64,000 nucleotides of DNA from Chryseobacterium polytrichastri. Lineage in GTDB: Bacteria; Bacteroidota; Bacteroidia; Flavobacteriales; Weeksellaceae. Position 1 is the stretch's first letter, and the number at the start of each line of letters is the position of its first letter. The notes beneath the pieces are model-generated. The model was not told where the DNA came from. It worked only from the letters and a program-made list of their open reading frames with translations, and did no database searches. Location of the stretch: the NCBI RefSeq assembly GCF_900142445.1, contig NZ_FRAV01000017.1:41948-105947 (forward strand), read 5' to 3'. Shown here piece by piece: positions 1 to 9,158 of this stretch. Made by a program: the position numbers and the translations under genes.

Positions 1-343
1 TAAGTTGATAGATGGTGCCATCTCTGTCTACAATAAACTGGGAAGAAACATTGAGCGTGCTTTGTTTTTTCAAAACATTTCGGGCAGATTCCAAATGGGT
101 TTTATTGAAATACTTATAATTCGTTTCAACGGTTCCGCCTGCGGTATAATGCAAAACAATTATTTTAGGTGAAATAGTTGGAGACTTTTGAACAATTTGA
201 TAATGATCCTTAAGGTACTCGAAACTTAGGCGTGTTCTTTCAGCAGAATAATCAATGGGCTTATTAATGATTTTAAATTCGCTGGTTTGGGCATTCGTAA
301 AGCATGTTATCAATACGAATAAAGCATAAAAAAGGTTTTTCAT
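1..343 (-). CDS. N-acetylmuramoyl-L-alanine amidase (Amidase_2 type), C-terminus beyond window edge
   Basis: The frame starts with ATG at 343 and is open to the window edge, so only about 114 N-terminal residues are present. A signal peptide (MKNLFYALFVLITCFTNAQ) predicts export. The stretch IIVLHYTAGGT followed by NVSSQFIVDRDGTIYQL is the start of the Amidase_2/PGRP fold, in which the His of LHYT is a zinc ligand; the family cleaves the amide bond between MurNAc and the stem peptide. It lies 10 bp downstream of the DUF1287 gene and was probably co-transcribed with it, making a small cell-wall pair behind the heme genes. The second half of the catalytic domain is not visible. Confidence 0.85.
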   Translation of the reverse strand, partial: MKNLFYALFVLITCFTNAQTSEFKIINKPIDYSAERTRLSFEYLKDHYQIVQKSPTISPKIIVLHYTAGGTVETNYKYFNKTHLESARNVLKKQSTLNVSSQFIVDRDGTIYQL

Positions 344-353
344 AAAAAGTAGC

Positions 354-935
354 TTATTTAGGGTATTGATAATGTCCTGTAATCGTATATTTAAAGAGTA
401 CGTCTTCCAAAACTTGTCCGCTTCCTATATTATGTACAATCAAAAATCTTTTTCCGTCAGCTGATTTTTTATTCACAACAATCCCAATATGGGTTAGGTT
501 GCCGGGTAAGCTCCAAGTAACAATGTCACCGGGAATATAAAGTGCAGGATTGGTTTCAATAGATTTTACTTTTCCGAATTTAGAAAAGAAGACGGCAAGA
601 TTAGGAACCCTTCTGTGGTCAATATTGGTGTCAGGCTTTTTTAACTTCCAAGTCTTTGGATATTTTGAGAAGTTTTTCGCCATATCCTCGTGTACTTCTT
701 TTTGCAGATCAATACCAACTTTTCTGTAGGCTCTGATAACAACATCTGTACAAACGCCCTTGTCTGAAGGAACATCTCCATTGGGATAGGTGAGGATAAA
801 ATAAGTAGGGTCGTAGGTGATTGTCTTGTCTATGATCCCCAAAGCGGCATCAGATAATTGAAGTGCAAATTTATTCTGTGCATTTGCAGTAAACACACAG
901 AATGTGAGGAGCAATAAAAACAGGGCCTTTTTCAT
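354..935 (-). CDS. DUF1287 family secreted protein, NlpC/P60-like fold
   Basis: About 193 aa. I chose the ATG at 935 (MKKALFLLLL) rather than the one at 965 because the signal peptide MKKALFLLLLTFCVFTANAQ then begins at residue 1. The DUF1287 signatures are visible: YPNGDVP, the CTDVVIRAYR block with a probable nucleophilic Cys, NIDHRRVPNL, and a later His in LTHIGIVV. The family is distantly related to NlpC/P60 cysteine peptidases and is thought to act on cell wall, but its substrate is not established. It stands 46 bp after hemC and 10 bp before the amidase gene, so it is likely in the hemA-hemC transcript or has its own promoter in the 46-bp gap. Confidence 0.85.
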   Translation of the reverse strand: MKKALFLLLLTFCVFTANAQNKFALQLSDAALGIIDKTITYDPTYFILTYPNGDVPSDKGVCTDVVIRAYRKVGIDLQKEVHEDMAKNFSKYPKTWKLKKPDTNIDHRRVPNLAVFFSKFGKVKSIETNPALYIPGDIVTWSLPGNLTHIGIVVNKKSADGKRFLIVHNIGSGQVLEDVLFKYTITGHYQYPK

Positions 936-981
936 TATTTTGTACGTTAAAATATAAAGGTACAAATATGCTCAAAAGTTC

Positions 982-1893
982 TTAATAAGAACCTTTAATT
1001 TCAGCCATCAATTCTTTTCCTCCGTTTTCAAGAACTATTTTTGCGAATTTTTCTCCAAAATTTTCAACCTCATTGTATTCGAAGTTTTCGTCTGTAGCGA
1101 TACAGTTTTTCCCGTCTAATGAACAAAGGGCTGCTTTAAAACGAATTTGATCTCCAAAAAATTCAGCAAATGCTCCGATAGGCGCAGTACAACCTCCTTC
1201 TAATGTGCTTAAGAAGTTTCTTTCAATTTCTACACAGATCTGAGTAGGTTTATGATTGGTTATTGTGTTTAGGATTTCATTGATCTCTTTCTTGTCAGAA
1301 TGTCCTGCCACAGCAATAACACCTTGCGAAGGAGCGGGGATCATTAACGGAAGCATTTCATAATCAATATCCATTTGCATTCTTTTGATTCCTGCTAAAG
1401 ATAAAATAGTAGCATCAAAATCCTGATCCTGTAATTTTTGAAGACGCGTCTGAATATTTCCACGAATATCTGAAAACTCAGCATGCGGATAATTTCTTGA
1501 CCAAAAAGCTCTTCTTCTCAAACTGCTTGTTGCCAATTTCAGTTCGTGAAACTCTTTGTTTTTAGATTCTTCTTTTCTTATCAATACATCCTGAGGGAAA
1601 TCTCTTTCCAGATAAGAAACAATCTCAATATTTTCCGGTAAAAGGGTAGGTACATCTTTTAAAGAGTGAACAGCAATGTCTATCTCATCATTTAATAATG
1701 CAACATCAAGGTCTCTTGTGAAGACGCCTGTAATTCCCATGGAATAAAGGGGAAGGTTAAGGTTTTTATCACCTGAAGAAACGATAGGTACGATCTCTGT
1801 TAGATAATTATTGTTTTGTAGGTGCCTTGCAACCTCTCTTGCCTGCCAAAGTGCAAGTGCGGAATTTCTGGTTCCGATTCTAATGCTTTTCAT
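982..1893 (-). CDS. hemC: hydroxymethylbilane synthase (porphobilinogen deaminase)
   Basis: 303 aa with start at MKSIRIGTRNSALALWQ; an upstream in-frame ATG at 1917 would add eight atypical residues and lengthen the overlap with hemA. The enzyme joins four porphobilinogen molecules into hydroxymethylbilane in cytoplasmic tetrapyrrole synthesis. Visible family features are the RNSALALWQA N-terminus, HSLKDVPT carrying the catalytic Asp, the Arg-rich SSLRRRAFW that binds substrate carboxylates, and LEGGCTAPIGA with the Cys that anchors the dipyrromethane cofactor. The start lies 14 bp inside the hemA 3' end, so translation is probably coupled. Length is normal for the family. Confidence 0.97.
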   Translation of the reverse strand: MKSIRIGTRNSALALWQAREVARHLQNNNYLTEIVPIVSSGDKNLNLPLYSMGITGVFTRDLDVALLNDEIDIAVHSLKDVPTLLPENIEIVSYLERDFPQDVLIRKEESKNKEFHELKLATSSLRRRAFWSRNYPHAEFSDIRGNIQTRLQKLQDQDFDATILSLAGIKRMQMDIDYEMLPLMIPAPSQGVIAVAGHSDKKEINEILNTITNHKPTQICVEIERNFLSTLEGGCTAPIGAFAEFFGDQIRFKAALCSLDGKNCIATDENFEYNEVENFGEKFAKIVLENGGKELMAEIKGSY

Positions 1894-3154
1894 TGAATTC
1901 GTTGTTTGGTTGTTCAACTAATATTTCGTGCATTAATTTACTGATTTCTTCGGCTTTCCAAGGATTATCGATGATATATTTCGCAAAACGATTGGTGATT
2001 TTCTGAATCATTTTCTCAGAAAGCTCCATATCTGTAATGTTAATATATTTATTTTTTCTGTAAAAATTATGCATCTCGTTGCGTTCCATGTTTTTAAGAA
2101 CGGCTTTGAAATGGTGAATATTTGGTGCTAGTTTTCTCTTTTTTTCCCACTCAAGAAACTCTTTTGCCATTTCTTTAATTATAGATTCGGCTTGTGGAAT
2201 TTCTTTTTCTCTCTGCTGAATGGTTTCCTGAATTTGCTTTGAAAGCTCATCAACATCAATTAAGGTTACGTTTTCGTTGGTCGTAACATCTTTATCTACA
2301 TTGTGAGGGATAGAAAGGTCAATGATTAATGTTTCTTTTCCGTTCGGGAAGTGAGAAGCATTGATAATAGGTTTTTTGGCTCCGGTAGCAACGATAAGGA
2401 TATCTGTATTTTTTAACTCATTGTCAAAATCAGAATAGTCAACATGAGGAATGTTATATTTTTCAGATATCTTTTCAGCTTTCTCCTGAGTTCTGTTTGC
2501 AATTTTTATTTTGGGTTGAAAAACGTGCTTTACTAGATTTTCCACTGTGTTTTGTCCAATTTCACCAACGCCTAAAAGAAGAATGTTTTTCTCTGTAATT
2601 CTTTTTTGGTTGTTTAAAATATAGTGAACGGCAGCATAAGAAACGGAAGCGGCTCCGTTGGAGATTCCCGTTTCGTTTTTAATTCTTTTTGAAATCTGAA
2701 TGGCAGAGTTGATGGCTCTTTCCAGATAAGGATTAGAATTTTGCCTCTCTTTTTTAAAACGGCTGTATGCTTTTTTAATCTGTCCAATGATCTCGAAATC
2801 ACCAATAATCTGACTTTCCAATCCTGCAGCCACTCTGAATAAATGGGTTAAAGCTTCTTCTTTGGTGAGGATATTGGCAAACTGAAGGAAGTCTGTGATG
2901 TTTACCCCGATTGTTTTACAGTACTCTTCGGCAACCAAAAGGTAATTCGGAGTAGTAGTGTAGATTTCGGTTCTGTTACAGGTGGAAACTACAAAGGCAT
3001 CTCCTAAATTTTCGTCGTGAATTCGAGCAACAAAATTTTTAATATTTTCATCAAAAAATGCAAATTTCCCTCGCGTTTCTCCATCAGCTTTTTCATAGCT
3101 TATAGAAAGTACAGCAAAATTTGAAGTTTTATGTATATTGGAATATTGTAGCAT
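1880..3154 (-). CDS. hemA: glutamyl-tRNA reductase
   Basis: 424 aa. Catalyses NADPH-dependent reduction of glutamyl-tRNA(Glu) to glutamate-1-semialdehyde, the first committed step of C5-pathway heme synthesis. VVSTCNRTEIY near residue 50 carries the catalytic Cys, ESQIIGDFEIIGQIKKA is the family block that follows, LLLGVGEIGQNTVENL is the Rossmann NADPH motif, and the C-terminus is the helical dimerisation region. It precedes and overlaps hemC by 14 bp. A perfect -7 box (TAAATTTG, minus strand 3170-3163) ends only eight bases before the ATG, so either the mRNA is almost leaderless or this box is not the real one. Confidence 0.97.
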   Translation of the reverse strand: MLQYSNIHKTSNFAVLSISYEKADGETRGKFAFFDENIKNFVARIHDENLGDAFVVSTCNRTEIYTTTPNYLLVAEEYCKTIGVNITDFLQFANILTKEEALTHLFRVAAGLESQIIGDFEIIGQIKKAYSRFKKERQNSNPYLERAINSAIQISKRIKNETGISNGAASVSYAAVHYILNNQKRITEKNILLLGVGEIGQNTVENLVKHVFQPKIKIANRTQEKAEKISEKYNIPHVDYSDFDNELKNTDILIVATGAKKPIINASHFPNGKETLIIDLSIPHNVDKDVTTNENVTLIDVDELSKQIQETIQQREKEIPQAESIIKEMAKEFLEWEKKRKLAPNIHHFKAVLKNMERNEMHNFYRKNKYINITDMELSEKMIQKITNRFAKYIIDNPWKAEEISKLMHEILVEQPNNEFNEKH

Positions 3155-3341
3155 AAGCGTTGCAAATTTAAGGCTTTTTTTATTAATTATTTTCTGATAA
3201 TGTATATGATAATTATCGTGAAAAACTATAAATCGCCACTATGTAGGGCTTTGCTTTCTGTCTTCTAAGAATATTATTTCAATACTTAGCAAATAATTTA
3301 GAATTTTAACCAAATTTTAACCAAATTATATGCTTATGAAG

Positions 3342-3372
3342 TTTCTTTAGTAGCCTTAAATTTATATCTTTG
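3342..3372 (+). promoter_or_regulatory. promoter of the mre operon, Bacteroidetes type
   Basis: TTTC at 3342-3345, a 19-base spacer, and the perfect -7 box TATCTTTG at 3365-3372 match the TTTG-N19-TAnnTTTG pattern of the phylum's primary sigma factor, apart from one base in the -33 element. The box ends 24 bases before the mreB ATG. The rest of the 242-bp hemA-mreB gap is AT-rich and holds no gene that I can see. Confidence 0.65.
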
Positions 3373-3396
3373 TATTCTTAAAATCAGAAGAAAAAT

Positions 3397-4422
3397 ATGA
3401 GTTTATTCGATATGTTTACGCAAGAAATTGCGATAGACCTAGGAACTGCCAACACGCTTATCATCCATAATAACAAAATTGTTATAGATCAGCCTTCAAT
3501 TGTTGCAATTGAACGTTCTACGGGTAAACCAATTGCTGTAGGGGAACAGGCGAAGCATATGCAGGGGAAAACTCATGAAGATATCAAGACTATTCGTCCT
3601 TTGAAAGACGGGGTTATTGCAGATTTTCATGCTTCTGAACACATGATTAAGGAATTTATTAAAAAAATTCCTGGGATCAAAGGTAGATTCATTCAGCCTG
3701 CTCTAAGAATCGTTATCTGTATTCCTTCTGGAATTACAGAGGTAGAGAAAAGAGCGGTAAGAGATTCTGCACAAAAAGTAAATGCAAAAGAAGTAAGGTT
3801 GATTTATGAGCCAATGGCAGCTGCAATAGGAGTTGGTATTGATGTTCAGAAACCTGAAGGTAATATGATTATCGACATAGGTGGCGGTACTACAGAAATT
3901 GCTGTAGTAGCTCTAGGAGGTATTGTTTGTGATAAATCTGTGAAAATTGCAGGGGATGTATTTACAAACGATATTGCTTATTTCCTAAGAACGCACCATA
4001 ATCTTTACATCGGAGAAAGAACAGCTGAAAGAGTGAAAATTGAAGTAGGTTCTGCTGTTGAAGATCTTGATGTTGATATTGAAGATATTCCGGTACAAGG
4101 TAGAGACCTTATCACTGGTAAGCCAAAAGAAATTATGGTTGGCTATAAAGAAATTGCTCGTGCGCTAGATAAATCTATTATCAGAATTGAAGATTCTGTA
4201 ATGGAAACTCTTTCTTTAACACCTCCGGAATTGGCAGCTGATATCTATAAAACAGGTATTTATCTTGCTGGTGGTGGTGCATTGTTAAGAGGTCTGGCAG
4301 ACAGACTGCACAAAAAGACTGGTCTTCCTGTTTTCGTAGCAGAAGATCCGTTAAGAGCTGTAGTTCGCGGAACAGGTATTGCACTTAAGAATATGGATAA
4401 ATTCAATTTCTTAATTAAATAA
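3397..4422 (+). CDS. mreB: rod shape-determining protein MreB
   Basis: 341 aa, full length. Actin-like ATPase that polymerises under the inner membrane and guides the elongasome. Visible actin-fold motifs are DLGTANTLI (phosphate 1), IDIGGGTTEIAV (phosphate 2) and YLAGGGALLRGL (adenosine binding). First gene of an unbroken mreB-mreC-mreD-mrdA-rodA operon, with 27 bp to mreC. Its 5' region carries a good -7 box. Nothing unusual. Confidence 0.98.
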   Translation: MSLFDMFTQEIAIDLGTANTLIIHNNKIVIDQPSIVAIERSTGKPIAVGEQAKHMQGKTHEDIKTIRPLKDGVIADFHASEHMIKEFIKKIPGIKGRFIQPALRIVICIPSGITEVEKRAVRDSAQKVNAKEVRLIYEPMAAAIGVGIDVQKPEGNMIIDIGGGTTEIAVVALGGIVCDKSVKIAGDVFTNDIAYFLRTHHNLYIGERTAERVKIEVGSAVEDLDVDIEDIPVQGRDLITGKPKEIMVGYKEIARALDKSIIRIEDSVMETLSLTPPELAADIYKTGIYLAGGGALLRGLADRLHKKTGLPVFVAEDPLRAVVRGTGIALKNMDKFNFLIK

Positions 4423-4449
4423 TTTTAACTTTTACGACACTTTATCTGA

Positions 4450-5304
4450 ATGGGATTTTTGCTCAGATTATTTTCGAAGAACTCTCTTTTTGTCTTCTTT
4501 ATTTTCTTGCAAATTGTTGCTCTGGTTCTGATATTCTCTAAAAATGCCATGCAGAAATCTTGGATCGCCGGCCAATCAGCCGCGTTGAACTCTAGGGTTT
4601 CCGGATATATTGATGAAGGGGTTACTTATCTTAAGCTTAAACAGATCAATGAAGATCTTGTTGCTCAAAATAAGGCTTTGATGGTAGAACTCTATGGAAA
4701 AGAGGGCGCCAAGAATCCTGTATTCAGAAGAGTTCATGATACTTTAGGAGGAGGTCAGATTTACACATTTGTAGACGGAGAGATAGTTTTCAATAGTATT
4801 AACAGAAGAAATAACTATTTTACCATTAACCGTGGTAAGAGAGATGGTGTATTTCCGCAAATGGGAGTTATGGCTCCTAAAGGAGTTGCGGGGATTGTTA
4901 TCAATGTTACAGATAGTTATGCGCTCGTTCAGTCGGTTTTAAGTGTCAATAATATTAGAATTAATGCTTCGCTTAAAAGCTCAGGATATTTTGGAACCTT
5001 AACATGGAACGGAGATAATTCTAGAGTAATGCATTTAGCAGATGTTCCTAAATATGTAGCCTTGAAGATTGGTGATACGGTGGTAACAGACGGTAAGTCG
5101 GCAATTTTCCCTAAAGGAGTTATGATTGGTACTATTGCGGGATACTCCGTAGATAATAAAACAGGTTTTTGGGATATTTCAGTTGAGTTGAGTGAAAAAA
5201 TGGGTGCTTTAAACAAAGTATTCGTGGTTAAAAATCTTAAGAAAGCCGAGGTACAAAAGATTCAAGATACAATGCAAGCTGTAATAAAAAAGGAAAATGA
5301 TTAG
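4450..5304 (+). CDS. mreC: rod shape-determining protein MreC
   Basis: 284 aa. Bitopic inner-membrane protein: a short cytoplasmic N-terminus, one membrane helix (LFVFFIFLQIVALVLIFS), a periplasmic coiled-coil stretch around residues 55-85, and the beta-rich MreC domain seen in TINRGKRDGVFPQMGVMAPKGVAGIV and in the later DTVVTDGKSAIFPKGVMIG segment. It links MreB and MreD to PBP2 in the elongasome. Its end overlaps the mreD start by 8 bp, indicating translational coupling. Confidence 0.95.
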   Translation: MGFLLRLFSKNSLFVFFIFLQIVALVLIFSKNAMQKSWIAGQSAALNSRVSGYIDEGVTYLKLKQINEDLVAQNKALMVELYGKEGAKNPVFRRVHDTLGGGQIYTFVDGEIVFNSINRRNNYFTINRGKRDGVFPQMGVMAPKGVAGIVINVTDSYALVQSVLSVNNIRINASLKSSGYFGTLTWNGDNSRVMHLADVPKYVALKIGDTVVTDGKSAIFPKGVMIGTIAGYSVDNKTGFWDISVELSEKMGALNKVFVVKNLKKAEVQKIQDTMQAVIKKEND

Positions 5305-5803
5305 CAGGACTTTATTTACGGACATATTAATCATGATATTTCTTGTTGCATTACAGGTTTTTGTATTGAACAGGATTACTATTTTCGGAAAGTACACTCC
5401 GGTGTTATATCCTGTGTTCGTTATGTTTTATCCTTTTTTTAGAAATAAGTATCAATTTTTGGCATTAAGTTTTTTAATAGGCCTTTCTATTGATGCATTT
5501 TTATATTCTTGGGGAATTAATGCATTTGCAACAACTTTAATTGCTTATTTCAGAACCTTGATTTTCAGGACATCTACAGATACGTCTACAGATTTCTTTT
5601 CTTTTCAGTCCCTTCAATGGGCGCAGTTTTTACTGTTTTTGTTTTCAAGTATATTTTTGCACCAACTTTTAGTACAGTATATTGAATTCTTTAAGTTTAG
5701 CAGATTTTTTGAAATTTTATTTAATGTGTTGGTAACAAGCATAATTTCCTTTATATTTATCGTTATTTACGCATTAATCTTTAAAATCAAACAAAAAGTT
5801 TGA
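5297..5803 (+). CDS. mreD: rod shape-determining protein MreD
   Basis: 168 aa, almost entirely hydrophobic with about five membrane helices, as expected for MreD. The polar sequence is divergent, as is usual in this family, and the assignment rests on topology, length and its place between mreC and the PBP2 gene. It overlaps mreC by 8 bp, and its TGA stop overlaps the TTG start of mrdA in the string TTGA at 5800-5803. Confidence 0.9.
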   Translation: MISRTLFTDILIMIFLVALQVFVLNRITIFGKYTPVLYPVFVMFYPFFRNKYQFLALSFLIGLSIDAFLYSWGINAFATTLIAYFRTLIFRTSTDTSTDFFSFQSLQWAQFLLFLFSSIFLHQLLVQYIEFFKFSRFFEILFNVLVTSIISFIFIVIYALIFKIKQKV

Positions 5804-7827
5804 ACACACGTTATTTAAAAATCTTTTCCGTGCTTACTGTTATCGCTCTTATTTTTGTAGCGAGACTTGCCTATTTGCAGTTGTTTACCGACCGCTATGC
5901 ACTAAATGCGGCCAATACTTCCATTAAAACAGAATATGTTATTCCTCAAAGAGGAGTTATTTTTGATAGAAATGGTAAGATCATGGTGGGTAACCAACCT
6001 GCCTATGAAATTTCTTTCACGGAAGCTTTAATGAAACCAGATTTTGATACCGTTGCTTTTTGCAACCTGATGAGTATCAATAAAAATGATTTTATTAAGA
6101 AAATTAATAGTATTAAACAGGAAAAGTATTACTCTAAGCTGACTCCGATGACTTTTATAAAGGACCTCAGCAGAGAAGATATTGCCAGAGTACAGGAGAT
6201 TATATTTAAATATCCTGCATTTAATATTGTTTCCAGACCTCAAAGACAATACGAAGTTTCTACTTCCGGTAACCTTTTAGGATATACAAGTGAGGTAAAC
6301 GAAAGAGATATTAAGAAAGATTCTACCTATTATCTGCCAGGAGATTTTGTAGGAAAATCAGGAGTTGAAAAATCATATGAAAAAGAGCTTCGTGGGATAA
6401 AGGGAATTAAATATATCCAGAAAGATATCAGACTTAGAAATATAGGCTCTTATAAAGGGGGTTCATTAGATAAAGACGTAATTACAGGTAAGGATATTAC
6501 GCTTACCATTGATTATGATCTCCAAAGAATGGCCGAAGAGATGCTTGTGAATAAGCATGGAGCTATTGTTGCAATTGACCCTAATAATGGAGAGATTTTA
6601 ACCTTAGCAACCGGACCGGATATTGATCCGAATTTATTTACAGGACCTAATAAGTCTAGGAATTTATACGCATTATCAAAAGATACGCTCTACGAAAACA
6701 AACCAACTTTTGACAGATCGCTTCAAGCGGCCTATCCACCAGGTTCAACATTCAAATTGTTGACAGCTCTTTCAGCAATGCAGATGGGCGTGATGGATGA
6801 AAATACTGTTTTCCCATGCGGAGGAGGTTTTAATTATAGAGGTTTAAGAATTAAAGGGCATGGTGGTGCAGATCCTTTGGTACCGGCAATACAGATTTCA
6901 AGTAACTGTTATTTTTCATATGCGTACTTGGCTATCATGAATAAATATCCGGGAAACCCTTCCAAAGGAGTGGATGAATGGAAAAAGATTTTGAATAGCT
7001 TTGGTGTAGGAGAATTTTTAAATAATGACTTGGCTGTTGGGGCAAAAGGTAGAATTCCTTCCGGGGAATTTTATGAAAAAAGAATGCAGTCTATTTATAA
7101 AGCAAGTGGAGCCAAGAAAGATCCTAAAAACTGGGATGCTTTGGCTACAGGAGCTGTATTTAACGGAATGGGACAAGGTGACGTTTTGGTAACTCCTTTA
7201 CAGCTGGCTAACTATGTTGGAGCTATTGCGAATAAAGGTTGGTACTACACGCCACACATTGTAAAATCGATTGATGGAAAACCAAACCCCGATAAAAGAT
7301 TTAAAACGAAACATAAAACTCTTGTTGATCCAAAACACTTTGAACCTGTTTTAAAAGGAATGGAAGCTGTGGTATTAAGAGGTACAGCGAGAGGATTAAA
7401 ATCAAATGATTTTACTCAGTTAGCAAAAACAGGTACCGCACAGGTTCCTCAAGGAAAGGATAATTCAATTTTTGTGTTGATTGCTCCTGCCGATAAGCCT
7501 AAAATAGTTGTTGTTGCGGTAATGGAACATGCTGGTTTTGGTGCCACTTGGGCAGGTCCGGCTTGTACCGTAATAGCGGAGAAATATATTACTGGAGATG
7601 TAAAAAGAGAAAATCTTTATAAGAAGATGGTGACTTCCAGTTTTATGCCTGAATATAAAAGACAGTGGGTTGCAGATTTGAAACGTAAAGGGTTATATGT
7701 AGATCCAAAACCTGATTCTGTTAAATTAAAGAGAAAGCAGGACAGTCTTAATTTCATCAAGGAACAAAAAGCAAAGTTGCAAAAAAAGATAGACGAAGAA
7801 ACTAAAAACATCAAAACCGCTAAGTAA
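5800..7827 (+). CDS. mrdA: penicillin-binding protein 2, elongasome transpeptidase
   Basis: 675 aa. Class B PBP making D,D-crosslinks during side-wall growth. One N-terminal membrane anchor is followed by the dimerisation domain with the RGVIFDRNG signature, then the transpeptidase domain: nucleophile motif S316-T-F-K319, S367-S-N369, and K543-T-G545. The C-terminal 40 residues form a charged, Lys-rich tail beyond the domain. Translation begins at a TTG codon that overlaps the mreD stop (TTGA), and the stop overlaps the rodA ATG in TAATGA, so the three genes are tightly coupled. No in-frame ATG nearer the membrane helix fits. Confidence 0.95.
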   Translation: MNTRYLKIFSVLTVIALIFVARLAYLQLFTDRYALNAANTSIKTEYVIPQRGVIFDRNGKIMVGNQPAYEISFTEALMKPDFDTVAFCNLMSINKNDFIKKINSIKQEKYYSKLTPMTFIKDLSREDIARVQEIIFKYPAFNIVSRPQRQYEVSTSGNLLGYTSEVNERDIKKDSTYYLPGDFVGKSGVEKSYEKELRGIKGIKYIQKDIRLRNIGSYKGGSLDKDVITGKDITLTIDYDLQRMAEEMLVNKHGAIVAIDPNNGEILTLATGPDIDPNLFTGPNKSRNLYALSKDTLYENKPTFDRSLQAAYPPGSTFKLLTALSAMQMGVMDENTVFPCGGGFNYRGLRIKGHGGADPLVPAIQISSNCYFSYAYLAIMNKYPGNPSKGVDEWKKILNSFGVGEFLNNDLAVGAKGRIPSGEFYEKRMQSIYKASGAKKDPKNWDALATGAVFNGMGQGDVLVTPLQLANYVGAIANKGWYYTPHIVKSIDGKPNPDKRFKTKHKTLVDPKHFEPVLKGMEAVVLRGTARGLKSNDFTQLAKTGTAQVPQGKDNSIFVLIAPADKPKIVVVAVMEHAGFGATWAGPACTVIAEKYITGDVKRENLYKKMVTSSFMPEYKRQWVADLKRKGLYVDPKPDSVKLKRKQDSLNFIKEQKAKLQKKIDEETKNIKTAK

Positions 7828-9074
7828 TGAAATGGACAGAGGGAATAGATAAGTTAGGTCTTGGTTTATACTTCTTGCTTTGCATTTTTGCCATTGCAAA
7901 TATTTATAGTGTTGACCAAAAGTTAGGCGAAAAGCAACTAATGTTTTTCGGTGTTTCTTTGTTTATTGGTCTTATTATATTTTTTAGTAGAAGTAAGTTT
8001 TTTGAAAATATGTCTGGTATTTTCTATATCGGCGGGGTTTTGCTCCTTATTGGTCTTTTTCCTTTTGGGAAGGAGATTATGGGACAGAAAAATTGGTATA
8101 AATTCGGAAGTCTTACCATGCAGCCTGTAGAGTTTGCTAAAATTAGTACCTCTCTTATGTTGGCAAATTATGTTTCGGGACCCGAATTTAATTTAAAAAA
8201 TATAAAATCCCTCGTAACTGTTTTAGCGATTGTTGGTATTCCTGCAGTGGTTGTTTTAGCCATTCCGGATGTAGGTTCCATGTTGGTTTTTATTGCATTT
8301 TTTATTGCTTTGTATAGAGAAGGTCTTGATGGAAAACTGTTTGTGGTTGGGGCACTTTTTGGAGCAGTTTTTCTTATTGCTAATTACCTTAATGATCCTT
8401 TGAAAATAAGCCTATGGTATTTTACAGGGTTTATTGTTGTGATAGGAGCAATATGGGTTTTATTTAATGTGGCTTTTTTACATAAAAACATCTATACACT
8501 TTTACCTTCTATTGGAATTATAGTTGTGCTAGCGCTGCTTTCAATAGTTTCACCTATGGTTTTCGAGAAGCTGCCTCAGCATCAGCAAGACAGGGTGGAA
8601 GTTCTTTACAAAGGAGAAAAAGCCTTTAGAGATACTTCAGGGTATAATTTATTGTATTCTAAAACAGCGATAGGTTCTGGAGGTATTTTAGGAAAAGGAT
8701 ACCGTGAAGGTTCCGTAACACAAGGAAAATTTGTTCCTGAGCAACAAACCGATTATATTTTCTGTGCTGTAGGAGAAGAATGGGGCTTCGTGGGAAGTGC
8801 CGGTTTGGTTCTTGCCTATATGGTTTTTATTGGAAGGATTTATTACCTCGCAGAAAAGCAAAAATCTACATTTAATCGTGTTTTTGGGTATTGCTTTGCA
8901 TCCATTCTATTAATGCACTTTACGATCAATTTAGGCATGGTTATGGGGCTTTTCCCGACTGTTGGGATTCCGTTGCCATACTTTAGTTATGGAGGAAGCT
9001 CACTATTGGCCTTTTCTATTATGACCTTTATTTTCTTTAAATTAAATTATGCTGATAAAAACAGCTTGGTTTAA
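7827..9074 (+). CDS. rodA: peptidoglycan glycosyltransferase RodA (SEDS family)
   Basis: 415 aa, polytopic with about ten membrane helices. SEDS glycosyltransferase that polymerises lipid II with PBP2. Family marks: GQKNWYKFGSLTMQPVEFAKI near residues 87-110, the PDVGSMLVF block, YNLLYSKTAIGSGGILGKGY, the FVPEQQTDYIFCAVGEEWGF segment and the C-terminal LPYFSYGGSSLLAF motif. The start overlaps the mrdA stop by one base. Last gene of the mre operon. Confidence 0.97.
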   Translation: MKWTEGIDKLGLGLYFLLCIFAIANIYSVDQKLGEKQLMFFGVSLFIGLIIFFSRSKFFENMSGIFYIGGVLLLIGLFPFGKEIMGQKNWYKFGSLTMQPVEFAKISTSLMLANYVSGPEFNLKNIKSLVTVLAIVGIPAVVVLAIPDVGSMLVFIAFFIALYREGLDGKLFVVGALFGAVFLIANYLNDPLKISLWYFTGFIVVIGAIWVLFNVAFLHKNIYTLLPSIGIIVVLALLSIVSPMVFEKLPQHQQDRVEVLYKGEKAFRDTSGYNLLYSKTAIGSGGILGKGYREGSVTQGKFVPEQQTDYIFCAVGEEWGFVGSAGLVLAYMVFIGRIYYLAEKQKSTFNRVFGYCFASILLMHFTINLGMVMGLFPTVGIPLPYFSYGGSSLLAFSIMTFIFFKLNYADKNSLV

Positions 9075-9158
9075 GGAATTTGGATGTTGAAAGACTTACA
9101 AATATTCCACGAAATTTCTTTGTTCTAAATATTCACTTAAATAAAATCATAAAGCTTT

